This document shows positions 49,110-58,719 of a DNA stretch of 64,000 bases, piece after piece. The stretch is from the NCBI RefSeq assembly GCF_009650095.1, contig NZ_CP045915.1:2480001-2544000 (forward strand), in the 5' to 3' direction. Position numbers and translations under genes: made by a program. Numbering within the stretch: the stretch's first letter is position 1; each line of letters starts with the position of its first letter. Origin of the DNA: Gracilibacillus salitolerans (GTDB taxonomy: Bacteria; Bacillota; Bacilli; Bacillales; Amphibacillaceae). The notes beneath the pieces were generated by a model. It saw nothing but the letters and a program-made list of their open reading frames with translations. It searched no databases and was not told the DNA's origin.

Positions 49110-50033
49110 ATGGCAAATACATTAATATTTGGACACAAAAATCCGGATACAGACACAATCTGTTCAGCAATTGCATATGCGGAGCTTAAACAAGCACTAG
49201 GAGAAGATGTAGAAGCAGTCCGTTTAGGTGAAGTGAACAATGAAACACAATATGCGCTGGATCATTTCAATCAATCTGCACCACGAATGGTTGAAAATGT
49301 ATCAGATGAAGTTGACCAGGTTATTTTAGTGGATCATAATGAACGTCAACAAAGTGCGGATGACATCGATCGCGTACAAGTATTAGAAGTAATAGATCAT
49401 CACCGTATTGCAAACTTTGAAACTAAAGACCCACTATACTACCGTGCAGAACCAGTTGGTTGTACTGCTACCATACTTAATAAATTATACAAAGAACACG
49501 GAGTTGAAATAAAAAAGGAAACAGCAGGATTAATGCTTTCTGCAATTATTTCAGACTCCCTTTTATTCAAATCACCAACATGTACAGATCAAGATGTTGC
49601 TGCAGCGAAAGAATTAGCTGAAGCTGCTGATGTAGACGCTGATACATATGGCCTTGAAATGCTAAAAGCTGGTGCTGATCTAAGTGACAAAACTGCAGAA
49701 GAACTAATTTCTATGGATGCAAAAGAATTCGATATGAATGGAAACAAAGTGGAAATTGCACAAGTCAACACGGTAGAAGTGAATGATGTATTAGCGCTAC
49801 GTGACAAAATAGAACCAGCTATAGAAAAAACAGTAGCAGACAAAGATTTAAAACTATTCGTTTTCGTAATCACAGACATCTTGAATAATGATTCTGTGGT
49901 ACTTTCGGTAGGTGAGGCTGAAGAAAAAGTAGCTGAAGCGTTTGAAGTAACTCTTGAAAACAAAACAGCCACATTAAAAGGTGTTGTATCACGTAAGAAA
50001 CAAGTTGTTCCAAACTTACAAAATGCATTTTAA
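49110..50033 (+). CDS. ppaC: Manganese-dependent inorganic pyrophosphatase
   Basis: The 307-aa family II pyrophosphatase hydrolyses pyrophosphate in the cytoplasm. The DHH-superfamily metal motifs are present: [32 protein letters not shown], with a C-terminal DHHA2 domain including the late [16 protein letters not shown] precedes the ATG; the -10-like TATAAT near 49061 suggests its own promoter. It is monocistronic with a strong terminator. Confidence 0.97.
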   Translation: MANTLIFGHKNPDTDTICSAIAYAELKQALGEDVEAVRLGEVNNETQYALDHFNQSAPRMVENVSDEVDQVILVDHNERQQSADDIDRVQVLEVIDHHRIANFETKDPLYYRAEPVGCTATILNKLYKEHGVEIKKETAGLMLSAIISDSLLFKSPTCTDQDVAAAKELAEAADVDADTYGLEMLKAGADLSDKTAEELISMDAKEFDMNGNKVEIAQVNTVEVNDVLALRDKIEPAIEKTVADKDLKLFVFVITDILNNDSVVLSVGEAEEKVAEAFEVTLENKTATLKGVVSRKKQVVPNLQNAF

Positions 50034-50041
50034 GAGAATCT

Positions 50042-50084
50042 AAAGAGGTGTCAGACATTAAAAATGACTGACACCTCTTTTTTT
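50042..50084 (+). terminator. Terminator after ppaC
   Basis: AAAGAGGTGTCAG pairs with CTGACACCTCTTT across a short loop, followed by eight T. Confidence 0.95.
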
Positions 50085-50214
50085 TATACGTTTAGGATCC
50101 GTTAAAAAAATAGAGATTTTCTTACTAGGTTAATTACGAGGCAAATTTTCGAAACGTATCTACTGTTTTTTACGTTATTATAATAAACACTATTTTAAGG
50201 GTGGGTGAAAAGGT

Positions 50215-50610
50215 TTGAGAATTAATTTGCTTACTAGTATTCGAACTAATAATTTCAATGATGAACAGATGATGGAGAAGATCCAAAATATGTGGAAGGA
50301 AGCTTATCGCAGTTTAGAAGGAAAAAACGATACCGTATATGGAATTTATTATGATTATGAAAGTGACTTCAAAGGCGATTATTCTATTGGCGTAGGAATA
50401 GAAAATGTTGATAAAGGAAGTATGATGATATCGGATCAAGCAAACTATAACATTTTCAAGGTAACTTCGTCCGACGAAGAAGGGATTTTAAAAACATGGC
50501 AAAAGATATGGGGATTAGAGGAATCAGGTGAACTTGAGCGTGCTTATACAGTTGATTTTGAAAAATACCTTCCTAGCGGTGAAATAGAGATACATATCGC
50601 TATAGTGTAA
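50215..50610 (+). CDS. Effector-binding (GyrI/Cass2-like) domain protein
   Basis: The 131-aa protein is a stand-alone small-molecule-binding domain. The pattern SIRTNNFNDEQMMEKIQNMW followed by VYGIYYDYESDFKGDYSIGVG and a C-terminal FEKYLPSGEIEIHIAI matches integron-associated Cass2 and GyrI-type effector-binding domains, which bind cationic or hydrophobic compounds. There is no DNA-binding domain. The TTG start is preceded by GGGTGGGTG. The upstream terminator suggests an independent unit. Ligand unknown. Confidence 0.78.
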   Translation: MRINLLTSIRTNNFNDEQMMEKIQNMWKEAYRSLEGKNDTVYGIYYDYESDFKGDYSIGVGIENVDKGSMMISDQANYNIFKVTSSDEEGILKTWQKIWGLEESGELERAYTVDFEKYLPSGEIEIHIAIV

Positions 50611-50719
50611 TAAGGGAGTTCACAACTTTTCCTTTTAATAAATGGACCGTACCTATTACTCAACGAGCCTTTGGTAAGGTCCATTCAATAAAATCTAGCA
50701 TGTGTTAAAAAATATGGTA

Positions 50720-50962
50720 TTACTTTTTAAATAATACTTTCTCCAATTCTTCCAATGTACGCCCTTTCGTTTCAGGAACGAATTTCCATACGAAAATGGC
50801 AGAAATTAAACTCATTAAACCATAGAACCCATAGGTTAATCCGCCACTAAACTCCATCATCGCTGGATAAGTAGAGGAGATAAAGTAATTTGCTGCCTAA
50901 TGTGCAGCAACGGCAATTGCTACTGCTTGTCCACGGATCTTATTAGGGAAGATTTCAGAGAG
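50720..50962 (-). pseudogene. C-terminal remnant of a sugar:H+ symporter (MFS)
   Basis: On the minus strand the frame reads SEIFPNKIRGQAVAIAVAAH, then an in-frame TAG at 50899-50897, then AANYFISSTYPAMMEF, TYGFYGLMSLISAIFVWKFV and PETKGRTLEELEKVLF to a stop at 50720. This is the end of a sugar-porter MFS protein (XylE/IolT/AraE type). The TAG probably replaces a conserved TGG. The first four fifths of the gene are missing, so it is a decayed fragment. Confidence 0.88.
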
Positions 50963-51041
50963 TGTTCTGCTTTCTTGCACCTCCTGATGAAATAGTTATA
51001 GTATAATAAAAATATACTCCAAATAGAACAGGAAGAATCTT

Positions 51042-51818
51042 ATGATCATAACTACAGCAGGTCGCGCAACACTTCAACTTATTCAATACGCACAACGATT
51101 ATCTACAAATTATCAAATCCCTTATATGGAACGTAATGGAAATTCAATTCAAAAATTAAAGGATTATCATCAAGAAGATGTCATTGTTGTAGGTCAAGAT
51201 CGATTATTTATTTCTCCTTTAAACGAGAAAACTAAGCTCTTTTTTCACCCTAATCTTGCAATGGTTCGAGCAAAACGACTACTTTGTATGGAAGAAGATC
51301 CATTTGTCACAACAGCAAAGTTAGAAGAAGGGATGTCTGTATTAGATTGCACAGTTGGACTTGCTTCAGATAGTATGATTGCTAGTTTGGCGGTGGGTTC
51401 TAATGGTTTCGTAACGGGATTAGAAGGAAGTAAAGCTGTATATATAATTGTTAAAGAAGGTTTGAAGAATTTTACTAGTACGAATGAAATACTTAATGCA
51501 GCAATGAGAAGAATTAAGCTCAAACATATTCAACACCTAGAATTTTTGCAACAGCAACAGACAAATGCTTATGATGTCGTATATTTTGACCCAATGTTTC
51601 ATCAAGCAATTGACACTTCGGATGGCTTAAACCCTATTAGAGCACATTCTCTTGAAGACACACTTACAGTTGATGCTTTGGTAGAAGCCAAACGAGTTGC
51701 CAGAAGACGTGTGGTGCTGAAGGATCATTGGAAAAGTGAACGTTTTAGTCGATTTGGCTTTACACAATTTAAAAGAAAGAGCTCTTTATTTCATTACGGA
51801 GTTATTGAATTAGACTAA
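51042..51818 (+). CDS. RsmJ/YpiP-like class I SAM-dependent methyltransferase
   Basis: The 258-aa protein has a Rossmann methyltransferase core. The SAM-binding loop is MSVLDCTVGLASDSMIASLA near residues 98-117, of the D-x-T-x-G-L-x-x-D form seen in RsmJ-type rRNA guanine methyltransferases, and the putative catalytic segment is YDVVYFDPMF. The N-terminal part (about 1-90) resembles B. subtilis YpiP. No clear AGGAGG lies before ATG 51042, but GGAAG is close. A role in RNA methylation is inferred from family; the target is not established. Confidence 0.78.
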   Translation: MIITTAGRATLQLIQYAQRLSTNYQIPYMERNGNSIQKLKDYHQEDVIVVGQDRLFISPLNEKTKLFFHPNLAMVRAKRLLCMEEDPFVTTAKLEEGMSVLDCTVGLASDSMIASLAVGSNGFVTGLEGSKAVYIIVKEGLKNFTSTNEILNAAMRRIKLKHIQHLEFLQQQQTNAYDVVYFDPMFHQAIDTSDGLNPIRAHSLEDTLTVDALVEAKRVARRRVVLKDHWKSERFSRFGFTQFKRKSSLFHYGVIELD

Positions 51819-51901
51819 GTTAGCAATAAATAAGAAATGGACTTGATCATTCTGTGATATAAATTAATTGAAGTATCCTAGAATGAGAAAGGGTGTTTTC
51901 T

Positions 51902-52297
51902 GTGATTGGTAGTACAAGTCAAATTATTCTTTTTGTAAAAGACAAAGAAGAAGCAAAAGCATTTTATACAGAAAAATTAGGTTTTATTATTCGGGATGAA
52001 GAACAATTCACTGAAGATTGGAGTTATCTGACGGTTGCACCACAATCAAACAATGAGGTTGTTATAGAATTGCTAGAAGCTGTAACCACTGAGGAAAAAC
52101 AACTTGTTGGCAGACAAGCAGCAGAACAGGTTTTTCTTATGTTTAAAGTGGATGATATTAATAACACCTATCAAAATTTAAAATCAAGAGGTGTAAAATT
52201 TCATGGTGAGCCTTCGGAAGTGCCAGGAGGTAAAGGCGTTGGTTTTGAAGATTTATACGGAAACAAACTTGATCTTTTTGAAGAGGGGAAATCATGA
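51902..52297 (+). CDS. Glyoxalase/VOC superfamily protein
   Basis: The 131-aa protein has the paired beta-alpha-beta-beta-beta modules of the vicinal oxygen chelate fold: QIILFVKDKEEAKAFYTEKLG in the first and DDINNTYQNLKSRGVKFHGEP with GKGVGFEDLYGNKLDLFE in the second. Members include glyoxalases, dioxygenases and antibiotic-binding proteins; which applies is not clear. GTG 51902 has GAAAGGGTG upstream; the GTG at 51893 lies within that site. Confidence 0.85.
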   Translation: MIGSTSQIILFVKDKEEAKAFYTEKLGFIIRDEEQFTEDWSYLTVAPQSNNEVVIELLEAVTTEEKQLVGRQAAEQVFLMFKVDDINNTYQNLKSRGVKFHGEPSEVPGGKGVGFEDLYGNKLDLFEEGKS

Positions 52298-52299
52298 CA

Positions 52300-52740
52300 A
52301 TAAAAGGAGAGCTTGCAAACTGTTTCCGATTAATAGATTACTAAATCCATTATATCCATTATGCACCCCTTCAATTGTAAGCTCTTTTTGCCATTCTTCA
52401 GCAAAATTCATGCTGCCTCCTAGTGCCTGCAGTAGATCCCATTGAATATTTAACAACTGTTTGCTTCATTAGTTACTGGCAATCGTAATGAAGCGACCTC
52501 TGTTATATTTCTGATCGATTGAATTTTGTTGCCTAAATCTATTTAATTCCTTTAAGTAACTCGTTCAACTTGTACCGCGTTTCCTGTTGCTTGCATTACA
52601 TTGCCAATCAGCTTAAGATCAGCTTTGATATCAGATGAAAGGGTAATCTGAGGTGATTCCCTAAAGCAGACAATACGGTTCCTACCCCTTGTATCCAACC
52701 ACTATTTAACTTTTTATCTTCTTTTTCTACTTTATTCACC
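52300..52740 (-). pseudogene. Multiply frameshifted remnant of a repetitive DUF6944-like protein
   Basis: The minus strand carries broken pieces in different frames: GWIQGVGTVLSALGN (frame 1), SPQITLSSDIKADLKLIGNV and MQATGNAVQVERVT (shifted), DLGNKIQSIRNITEVASL (shifted again), and LLNIQWDLLQALGGSMNFAE with LTIEGVHNGYNGFSNLLIGN. These repeat-like units (WIQ.(V/I)GTV.SALG, LIGNV.QATGNA) match, from memory, the DUF6944 repetitive family of Bacillaceae. At least three frameshifts or stops show it is dead. Function of the family is unknown. Confidence 0.75.
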
Positions 52741-52829
52741 GATTTTTTTCATATGATGTCAATAGTTTATGAAAAAATCATTTATTTGTTTTGGCGGTTG
52801 CAGGATTAACAATCATTAATAGTTGATAA

Positions 52830-52843
52830 TGACAACGTTTTCT
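52830..52843. promoter_or_regulatory. cre-like CcpA site at the GH42 promoter
   Basis: TGACAACGTTTTCT is a palindromic near match to the catabolite-responsive element (TGNAANCGNNNNCA) and directly abuts TATAAT at 52844-52849, so bound CcpA would block the promoter of the beta-galactosidase gene. The -35 (TTGATA at 52823-52828) has only a 15-base spacer. Confidence 0.6.
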
Positions 52844-52898
52844 TATAATATGTACGTATTGGTTGATACATAGTTAGCAGAAGTAGGGAGTGTAGAGA

Positions 52899-54908
52899 AT
52901 GGTTAAACGTATAGATGAAGTGATGCCACATATTGCTTTCGGTGGTGATTACAATCCGGAACAGTGGGATGAAAGTGTTTGGTTAGAAGATGCTAAGTTA
53001 ATGCAGGAAGCAGGGGTAAACCTTGTTTCTGTAGCGATATTCAGTTGGTCTGTGCTAGAACGAGAAGAAGGTAAGTTTGATTTCGGTTGGTTAGATAGAG
53101 TACTGGAGATTTTACATGAACACGGAGTAGGTGTTTCTTTAGCGACAGCGACAGCATCTCCACCAGCCTGGCTGTCAAAGGAATATCCCGAAGTGTTGGC
53201 CGTACAAGAAAATGGAGTACCTTATCAAATCGGTTCTCGTCAACATTATTCACCTAATAGTAAGCGTTTTCGATATGCTGTGAAACAATTAGTGACGGAA
53301 ATGGCCAACAGATATAAAGATCATCCTGCATTAAAAATGTGGCATATAAACAATGAGTATGGCTGTCACTTGGCAGAGTGTTACAGTGATGAAAGTTTGT
53401 TTACATTTCGTGAATGGTTAAAGAATCGTTATGAAACGATTGAGAACTTGAATCAAAAATGGGGAACGAATTTCTGGAGTCAGCGTTATAATGACTGGGA
53501 TGAGATTCAATTTCCGGTTAATTTGCCTACTTTTTTTAATCCTAGTCAAAAGTTAGATTATAAACGCTTTATGAATGATGCGATTTTTGATTTGTATAAA
53601 ATAGAGAAAGAGGTTTTACGTGACATCACCCCAGATGTACCGGTGTTTACTAATTTTATGTATGAATTTAAGCCACTTAATTATTTTGAGTGGGCCAAAG
53701 ACATGGATCTTGTGACATGGGATTCCTATCCAGATCCAAGAGAAGGCACTCCTTATCGACATGCGATGCACCATGATTTAATGCGTAGTTTAAAAAATGG
53801 ACAGCCCTTTTATTTAATGGAGCAAGTAACGTCACATGTCAATTGGCGTGATATTAACTTGACGAAAAAACCCGGTGAAATGAGATTGTGGAGTTACTCT
53901 ACTGTTGCTCGTGGTGGAGATGGTGTGATGTATTTCCAATGGCGTCAGGGGAAAGCAGGGGCAGAGAAGTTCCATGGTGCTATGGTTCCGCACTCGAACG
54001 ATCCTAATAGTCGGGTCTATCAGGAAGTAAAACAATTAGGAAATGAATTAAAACAATTGGATGGATTAGCAGGAGCACGAGGTACTGCAAAAGTTGCGAT
54101 CGTTTTTGATTGGGAAAATTGGTGGGCAGTAGAGCATGAAGGAAAACCACATAACAAATTATCATACTTAGACCAAGTCTACCAATACTATCGTGTGTTC
54201 TATGAAAATAACATTGCCGTTGATTTTGTAGAGCCAAATGGTAATCTAACGAATTATCAATTAGTAGTAGCACCAATGTTATATATGGTTCGCGATGGCG
54301 AGGAAAAGAATCTCGAACACTTCGTTAATAACGGTGGAACATTAGTGGTGAGTTTTTTCAGCGGTATTGCTGATGCGCAAGATCATATTCATATAGGAGG
54401 TTACCCGGCACCGCTACGGTCACTTTTAGGTTTAACTGTGGAAGAATTTGCTCCAATGACAGATGACGAAGTAAATACGATAGTAGCGAACGGAGAGAAG
54501 TCTACCGTCAGTACTTGGGCGGATATTATTAAATTGGAAGGTGCTCAATCAATTGCAACGTTTAAGGAAAATTGGTATCAAGGTTATCCAGCAGTAACTA
54601 TTCATCGATATGGTCAAGGTAATTCGATTTACATTGGTACAAATCCGACAGAAGATTATTTGGATCAGTTAATGAATGGACTCTTGCAACAATTAGATAT
54701 CAGTGCCCCACTAAAAGCGCCAAAAAACGTGGAAATTGTGGAACGTGTAGCCAACAATAAGACATATTTGTTCATTCTTAATCATAATACTGATCCAGTA
54801 ACAGTTTCCTTAGAGGATGGCGTTATTTATCAAGATTGTATACAAGGTAAGCAAGTATCAGAAGCAATCACCGTCCAAAATACAGATGTAGCCATTTTAG
54901 TCTATTAA
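52899..54908 (+). CDS. Beta-galactosidase, glycoside hydrolase family 42
   Basis: The 669-aa enzyme has a GH42 TIM barrel with the acid/base Glu153 in MWHINNEYGCHLAEC and the nucleophile Glu308 in FYLMEQVTSHVNW. The start AFGGDYNPEQWDESVW is typical of the family. A trimerisation domain and a small C-terminal beta domain follow. No signal peptide is seen, so it is cytoplasmic and probably acts on imported galacto-oligosaccharides, like GanA. No transporter, ganA operon or regulator is adjacent; a decayed sugar transporter lies 2 kb upstream. The cre-like site suggests glucose repression. Confidence 0.95.
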   Translation: MVKRIDEVMPHIAFGGDYNPEQWDESVWLEDAKLMQEAGVNLVSVAIFSWSVLEREEGKFDFGWLDRVLEILHEHGVGVSLATATASPPAWLSKEYPEVLAVQENGVPYQIGSRQHYSPNSKRFRYAVKQLVTEMANRYKDHPALKMWHINNEYGCHLAECYSDESLFTFREWLKNRYETIENLNQKWGTNFWSQRYNDWDEIQFPVNLPTFFNPSQKLDYKRFMNDAIFDLYKIEKEVLRDITPDVPVFTNFMYEFKPLNYFEWAKDMDLVTWDSYPDPREGTPYRHAMHHDLMRSLKNGQPFYLMEQVTSHVNWRDINLTKKPGEMRLWSYSTVARGGDGVMYFQWRQGKAGAEKFHGAMVPHSNDPNSRVYQEVKQLGNELKQLDGLAGARGTAKVAIVFDWENWWAVEHEGKPHNKLSYLDQVYQYYRVFYENNIAVDFVEPNGNLTNYQLVVAPMLYMVRDGEEKNLEHFVNNGGTLVVSFFSGIADAQDHIHIGGYPAPLRSLLGLTVEEFAPMTDDEVNTIVANGEKSTVSTWADIIKLEGAQSIATFKENWYQGYPAVTIHRYGQGNSIYIGTNPTEDYLDQLMNGLLQQLDISAPLKAPKNVEIVERVANNKTYLFILNHNTDPVTVSLEDGVIYQDCIQGKQVSEAITVQNTDVAILVY

Positions 54909-55030
54909 AAGTGCGTGTTCGAAAAGTTGAACAACTTCTAAAAAGGGTAAATTTAACGAGTAAAAATATTTTCTATTCCGCTTCTTTATGTTAGTATAAA
55001 TCTAACAATGAAGTAGGAAGGGTTCGTATA

Positions 55031-56290
55031 ATGAGTACAAAAGTCAATCCAATTCAAGTTAGAGATATCATTATTGCAAATCAAGTCTTAAAAGATGTAG
55101 TCGTGAAAACACCATTGCAGCGTGATACCATATTATCTGATAAATATCAATGTAATGTCTATCTCAAAAGAGAAGATTTACAAGTTGTCCGCTCATTTAA
55201 GATTCGTGGAGCATACAATTTGATGCAAGGTTTAACGAAAGAAGAATTAGCAAATGGCGTGGTTTGTGCTAGCGCTGGGAATCATGCGCAAGGTGTTGCT
55301 TATTCTTGTAAAGCATTAGGTGTAAAAGGTGTGATTTTTATGCCTAGTACAACACCCCGCCAAAAAGTTAATCGTGTTGAATTTTTCGGTGGTCCGTTTG
55401 TCGAAATCCGATTAATTGGGGATACTTTCGATGATTCTTTTGAAAATGCAATGGAATATTGTAATGAACATAAAGCATCATTTATCCATCCTTTTAATGA
55501 TACGAGAACCATCACTGGTCAAGGTACAATTGGTTTAGAAATTCTGGATTGTGTGGAAGAGCCGATATCACATGTCTTTATGGCAGTTGGTGGTGGCGGA
55601 TTAATCTCTGGTGTTGGGTCTTACATAAACAGTATTAGTCCAGATACGAAAATCATCGGCGTTGAACCAGAAGGTGCAGCTTCCATGAAAGCAGCGCTAG
55701 CAAAAGATGAAGTGGTTAAATTAGATAAGATCGATAAATTTGTTGATGGCGCCAGTGTAAAACGAGTTGGAGATATTTCGTTTGATATTGCCAAAGAATT
55801 TATCGATGATATCGCAGTGGTACCTGAAGGTAAGTTATGTACGACTTTATTAGATTTGTATAACGAAAACGCGATCGTAGCAGAACCCGCAGGAGCATTA
55901 CCTGTATCTGCACTTGACTACTATCGCGATGAAATTAAAGGAAAAAATGTTGTTTGTATCGTAAGTGGTGGAAATAATGATATCGATCGTATGCAGGAAT
56001 TTAAAGAACGTTCCTTAATTTACGAAGGATATAAGCATTATTTCATTGTGAATTTCCCACAACGTGCAGGTGCATTACGTGAATTTATGGATGAGGTCTT
56101 AGGGAAGAACGATGACATCACCCGCTTTGAATATACAAAGAAAAATAACCGTGACAAGGGACCGGTCCTGGTCGGAATCGAGCTGCAGCAAGCTGATGAC
56201 TATCACCAAATCATCTCTCGGATGGAGAGAAAAGGCTTCACCTACATCGAAATTAACAAAGACGAACAATTATTTCACCTATTGATTTGA
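55031..56290 (+). CDS. ilvA: Threonine dehydratase (threonine ammonia-lyase), biosynthetic
   Basis: The 419-aa PLP enzyme deaminates threonine to 2-oxobutyrate for isoleucine. The PLP lysine is Lys57 in VVRSFKIRGAYNLM; CASAGNHAQGVAYS, MAVGGGGLISGVGSY and IVSGGNNDIDRM complete the core. A single ACT-like regulatory domain covers the last 85 residues (HYFIVNFPQRAGALREFMDE), as in Bacillus IlvA. GTAGGAAGGG precedes the ATG. It stands alone, with a terminator, and not with other ilv genes. Confidence 0.95.
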   Translation: MSTKVNPIQVRDIIIANQVLKDVVVKTPLQRDTILSDKYQCNVYLKREDLQVVRSFKIRGAYNLMQGLTKEELANGVVCASAGNHAQGVAYSCKALGVKGVIFMPSTTPRQKVNRVEFFGGPFVEIRLIGDTFDDSFENAMEYCNEHKASFIHPFNDTRTITGQGTIGLEILDCVEEPISHVFMAVGGGGLISGVGSYINSISPDTKIIGVEPEGAASMKAALAKDEVVKLDKIDKFVDGASVKRVGDISFDIAKEFIDDIAVVPEGKLCTTLLDLYNENAIVAEPAGALPVSALDYYRDEIKGKNVVCIVSGGNNDIDRMQEFKERSLIYEGYKHYFIVNFPQRAGALREFMDEVLGKNDDITRFEYTKKNNRDKGPVLVGIELQQADDYHQIISRMERKGFTYIEINKDEQLFHLLI

Positions 56291-56323
56291 CAAAAGGAAG
56301 CGAACAATCCGCTTCCTTTTTCT
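56291..56323 (+). terminator. Terminator after ilvA
   Basis: AAAAGGAAGCG pairs with CGCTTCCTTTT followed by TTC. A second hairpin, GGGACA / TGTCCC (56349-56367) with ACTTTTT behind it, lies just downstream. Confidence 0.9.
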
Positions 56324-56394
56324 TACATCAATTATAATAGTATCGGTAGGGACAGTGAAAATGTCCCACTTTTTGTTAAAGGGGGCAGAATCAT

Positions 56395-57375
56395 TTGGAT
56401 ACTTTCTTATATCAGGAATTAATGAATGAAACAGAGGAAGAGCGTGCGATATTAGAGGGGAATCAAGCAGTCAACAAAAAAATATACACAGATCTCACTT
56501 CTGATTTCGTTATCCAAAGTGAGAAGTTTCTAAAAGACGATCTTATTATGATACGTAAACATCCTAGATATATCGATTTTCCACGGCACTCCCATGATTA
56601 TATAGAAATGAATTATGTCTTCCATGGCAAGTTTCGTCAAAAAGTTGCCGATCAGTCTATCACCTTAAAGCAGGGTGATATCCTGTTATTAAACCAATAT
56701 ATCGAACATGAGCTAGCTGCATGTGAAGAAAATGATATTGTGATCAACTTCATCATTCACCCAGCCTTTTTTGATTATATTCTGTCCAATCTATCCACTG
56801 GGTTTATCCAAAGTCAAATGCTCAACTTTCTAATGAACAGTATTTTCGATTATTCCCAAAAAGGAGAATATTTATATTATCCGGTTTCCAATTCCGATCG
56901 TATTCAAGACATTATGCAGCAATTATTGAAAGAAATGATGGAAGAATCAATCTTATCTAATTCGAAAATAAAATTTTTAATGGGATTACTTATCATTGAA
57001 CTTATCGATCAACGAAATCAAACAAATAGAAGCACCGTTAAATCCGAACAGCATACCTTTTTAACAGAGGTTTTTCGTTACATAGAAGAACACTATCAGG
57101 AAGCTAATTTGCAATCATTAGCTAACCGTTTTAATCAAACGGTTTACTGGGTAAGCAAACAAATCAAGTCATTAACCAATCAGAATTTTAAAGATTTGGT
57201 TCAAGAAAAAAGACTGCTGGTGGCAAAGAACTTATTAATATATAGTGATTTACCGATGCAATCTATAGCCGAAGAAGTGGGTTATGAGAATATTAGTTAT
57301 TTTTATCGACTTTTTAAAAAGAAATATGGGATGACACCTAAAGCTTATAAAATGCAGTTAATCAAAGAAGATTAA
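56395..57375 (+). CDS. AraC-family transcriptional regulator
   Basis: The 326-aa protein has an N-terminal cupin-like sensor domain (about 60-150, with HSHDYIEMNYVFHGKFRQKV) and a C-terminal AraC double helix-turn-helix (about 220-322; LQSLANRFNQTVYWVSKQIK and the second motif SIAEEVGYENISYFYRLFKK with KYGMTPKAY). This is the layout of sugar-responsive activators. The TTG start has GGGGG 9 bases upstream. It lies upstream of the MBL and rhamnose genes, so it may control them, but nothing in the sequence proves the target. Confidence 0.92.
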   Translation: MDTFLYQELMNETEEERAILEGNQAVNKKIYTDLTSDFVIQSEKFLKDDLIMIRKHPRYIDFPRHSHDYIEMNYVFHGKFRQKVADQSITLKQGDILLLNQYIEHELAACEENDIVINFIIHPAFFDYILSNLSTGFIQSQMLNFLMNSIFDYSQKGEYLYYPVSNSDRIQDIMQQLLKEMMEESILSNSKIKFLMGLLIIELIDQRNQTNRSTVKSEQHTFLTEVFRYIEEHYQEANLQSLANRFNQTVYWVSKQIKSLTNQNFKDLVQEKRLLVAKNLLIYSDLPMQSIAEEVGYENISYFYRLFKKKYGMTPKAYKMQLIKED

Positions 57376-57386
57376 CTGCATTTTTT
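57350..57386 (+). terminator. Terminator overlapping the end of the AraC-type gene
   Basis: AAAATGCAGTTAATC (last codons) pairs with GATTAACTGCATTTT over a 6-base loop, followed by TT. Confidence 0.85.
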
Positions 57387-57664
57387 ATTAGATGCACAAA
57401 AAATATATACTGAGAAATAACCATCATATGGATTTGCTTTTTTCTATTCTGAATATTGATGAGTGATAGGATATGCTCCGGCAAGTTTAGTGTTTTCATT
57501 AGTTCACAGTAGTTATCAAATTCGAATATAACAATTAGAACAGTTCGGACGTGTTATGCCTAATTTGTTATCAACTATATGATTTTCCAAGGTATATGTA
57601 AATAGGATTACGAATCAATGGAACAATAAAATGAAATCAATTATTATTTCAGGAGGATAAAACT

Positions 57665-58522
57665 ATGGATCAAGAAATGAATTACGGAAGTGACTATCAT
57701 CACATACCTGCAACATCAATAGGAAGTGGGGTAAGTACTCAAGTATTACCTGATGTACTTTGTCACACGATTCAAATTGTCAATATTATGTTGGTTGGAA
57801 ATCCAGAATCGAATGACTTTGTTTTAGTGGATGCAGGGATGCCAGATTCAGCCAATGAAATTATTTCGGTTACAGAAGAACGTTTCGGAACAAATATTAG
57901 TCCGAAAGCAATCATTCTGACTCATGGGCACTTTGACCATGTGGGAGCTATTGTGGACTTAGTAAAGCATTGGGATGTCCCTGTATTTGCCCATGAACAA
58001 GAATTACCTTTCTTAACAGGGGAAAGAGCCTATCCGGAACCTGATGCTACTGTTGAGGGCGGGATGATAGCAAAAATGTCACCAATGTTTCCTAATGAAC
58101 CCATTGATTTAGGTGAACATATTGAAATGCTACCAACTGACGGAACTATTCCACATATGAATGGATTCGAATGGATCCATACTCCAGGGCATACCCCGGG
58201 ACATGTCTCTCTTTTTAGAGAAGAAGACCGAACTTTACTGGTAGGAGATGCATTTGTGACAGTTAAACAGGAAAATCTTTATAAAGTCCTTACACAACAA
58301 CAGGAAGTTAGTGGACCACCACGATATTTGACCACTGATTGGAAGGCTGCGAAGAGATCAGTGGAAAAGTTAAAAAAAATAAATCCTAACATCGCTGTAA
58401 CCGGGCATGGATTTCCGATGACTGGTGAGATTTTAACAAATGGCTTAGAAAAATTAGTAAAAGAATTTGACCAAATTGCCGTCCCTGATTATGGAAAGTT
58501 CGTAGACAAGAATATTCATTAA
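57665..58522 (+). CDS. Metallo-beta-lactamase-fold hydrolase
   Basis: The 285-aa protein has the MBL metal-binding motif ILTHGHFDHVGAIVDLV near residue 88, then HTPGHTPGHVSLFRE, LLVGDAF and a late VTGHGFPM. This is the general MBL hydrolase family; lactonases, thioesterases and glyoxalase II-like enzymes share it, and the substrate cannot be read. AGGAGGA precedes the ATG. There is no signal peptide. It is upstream of rhaB with a hairpin between, so a rhamnose link (for example lactone opening) is only a guess. Confidence 0.88.
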   Translation: MDQEMNYGSDYHHIPATSIGSGVSTQVLPDVLCHTIQIVNIMLVGNPESNDFVLVDAGMPDSANEIISVTEERFGTNISPKAIILTHGHFDHVGAIVDLVKHWDVPVFAHEQELPFLTGERAYPEPDATVEGGMIAKMSPMFPNEPIDLGEHIEMLPTDGTIPHMNGFEWIHTPGHTPGHVSLFREEDRTLLVGDAFVTVKQENLYKVLTQQQEVSGPPRYLTTDWKAAKRSVEKLKKINPNIAVTGHGFPMTGEILTNGLEKLVKEFDQIAVPDYGKFVDKNIH

Positions 58523-58547
58523 AATGATGAAGATGAATTGGGAGAGA

Positions 58548-58592
58548 ACCTTATGGATTAGATGCATGACAATGTCTAACTCATAAGGTTTG
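58548..58592 (+). terminator. Hairpin between the MBL gene and rhaB
   Basis: AACCTTATG and an inner TTAGA pair with TCTAA and CATAAGGTT, a long interrupted stem followed by TTGTT. Probably a weak terminator; the T run is poor. Confidence 0.5.
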
Positions 58593-58719
58593 TTATCGTG
58601 GATTAATCTTTTCTTTTTTGCAAAAAAGGACAATAAATATGTAATTTTCGATATATATTATTCTTAATAATTCCTTTATGATTAAATTATAAATCGCTTA
58701 CAAGGAAGAGGTGATTCGC

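Noticed and set aside
52203-52445. 80-codon plus-strand frame over the end of the VOC gene
   Set aside because: It overlaps the VOC gene and the antisense of the decayed DUF6944-like gene; Cys/Ser/Pro-rich sequence without homology signals.
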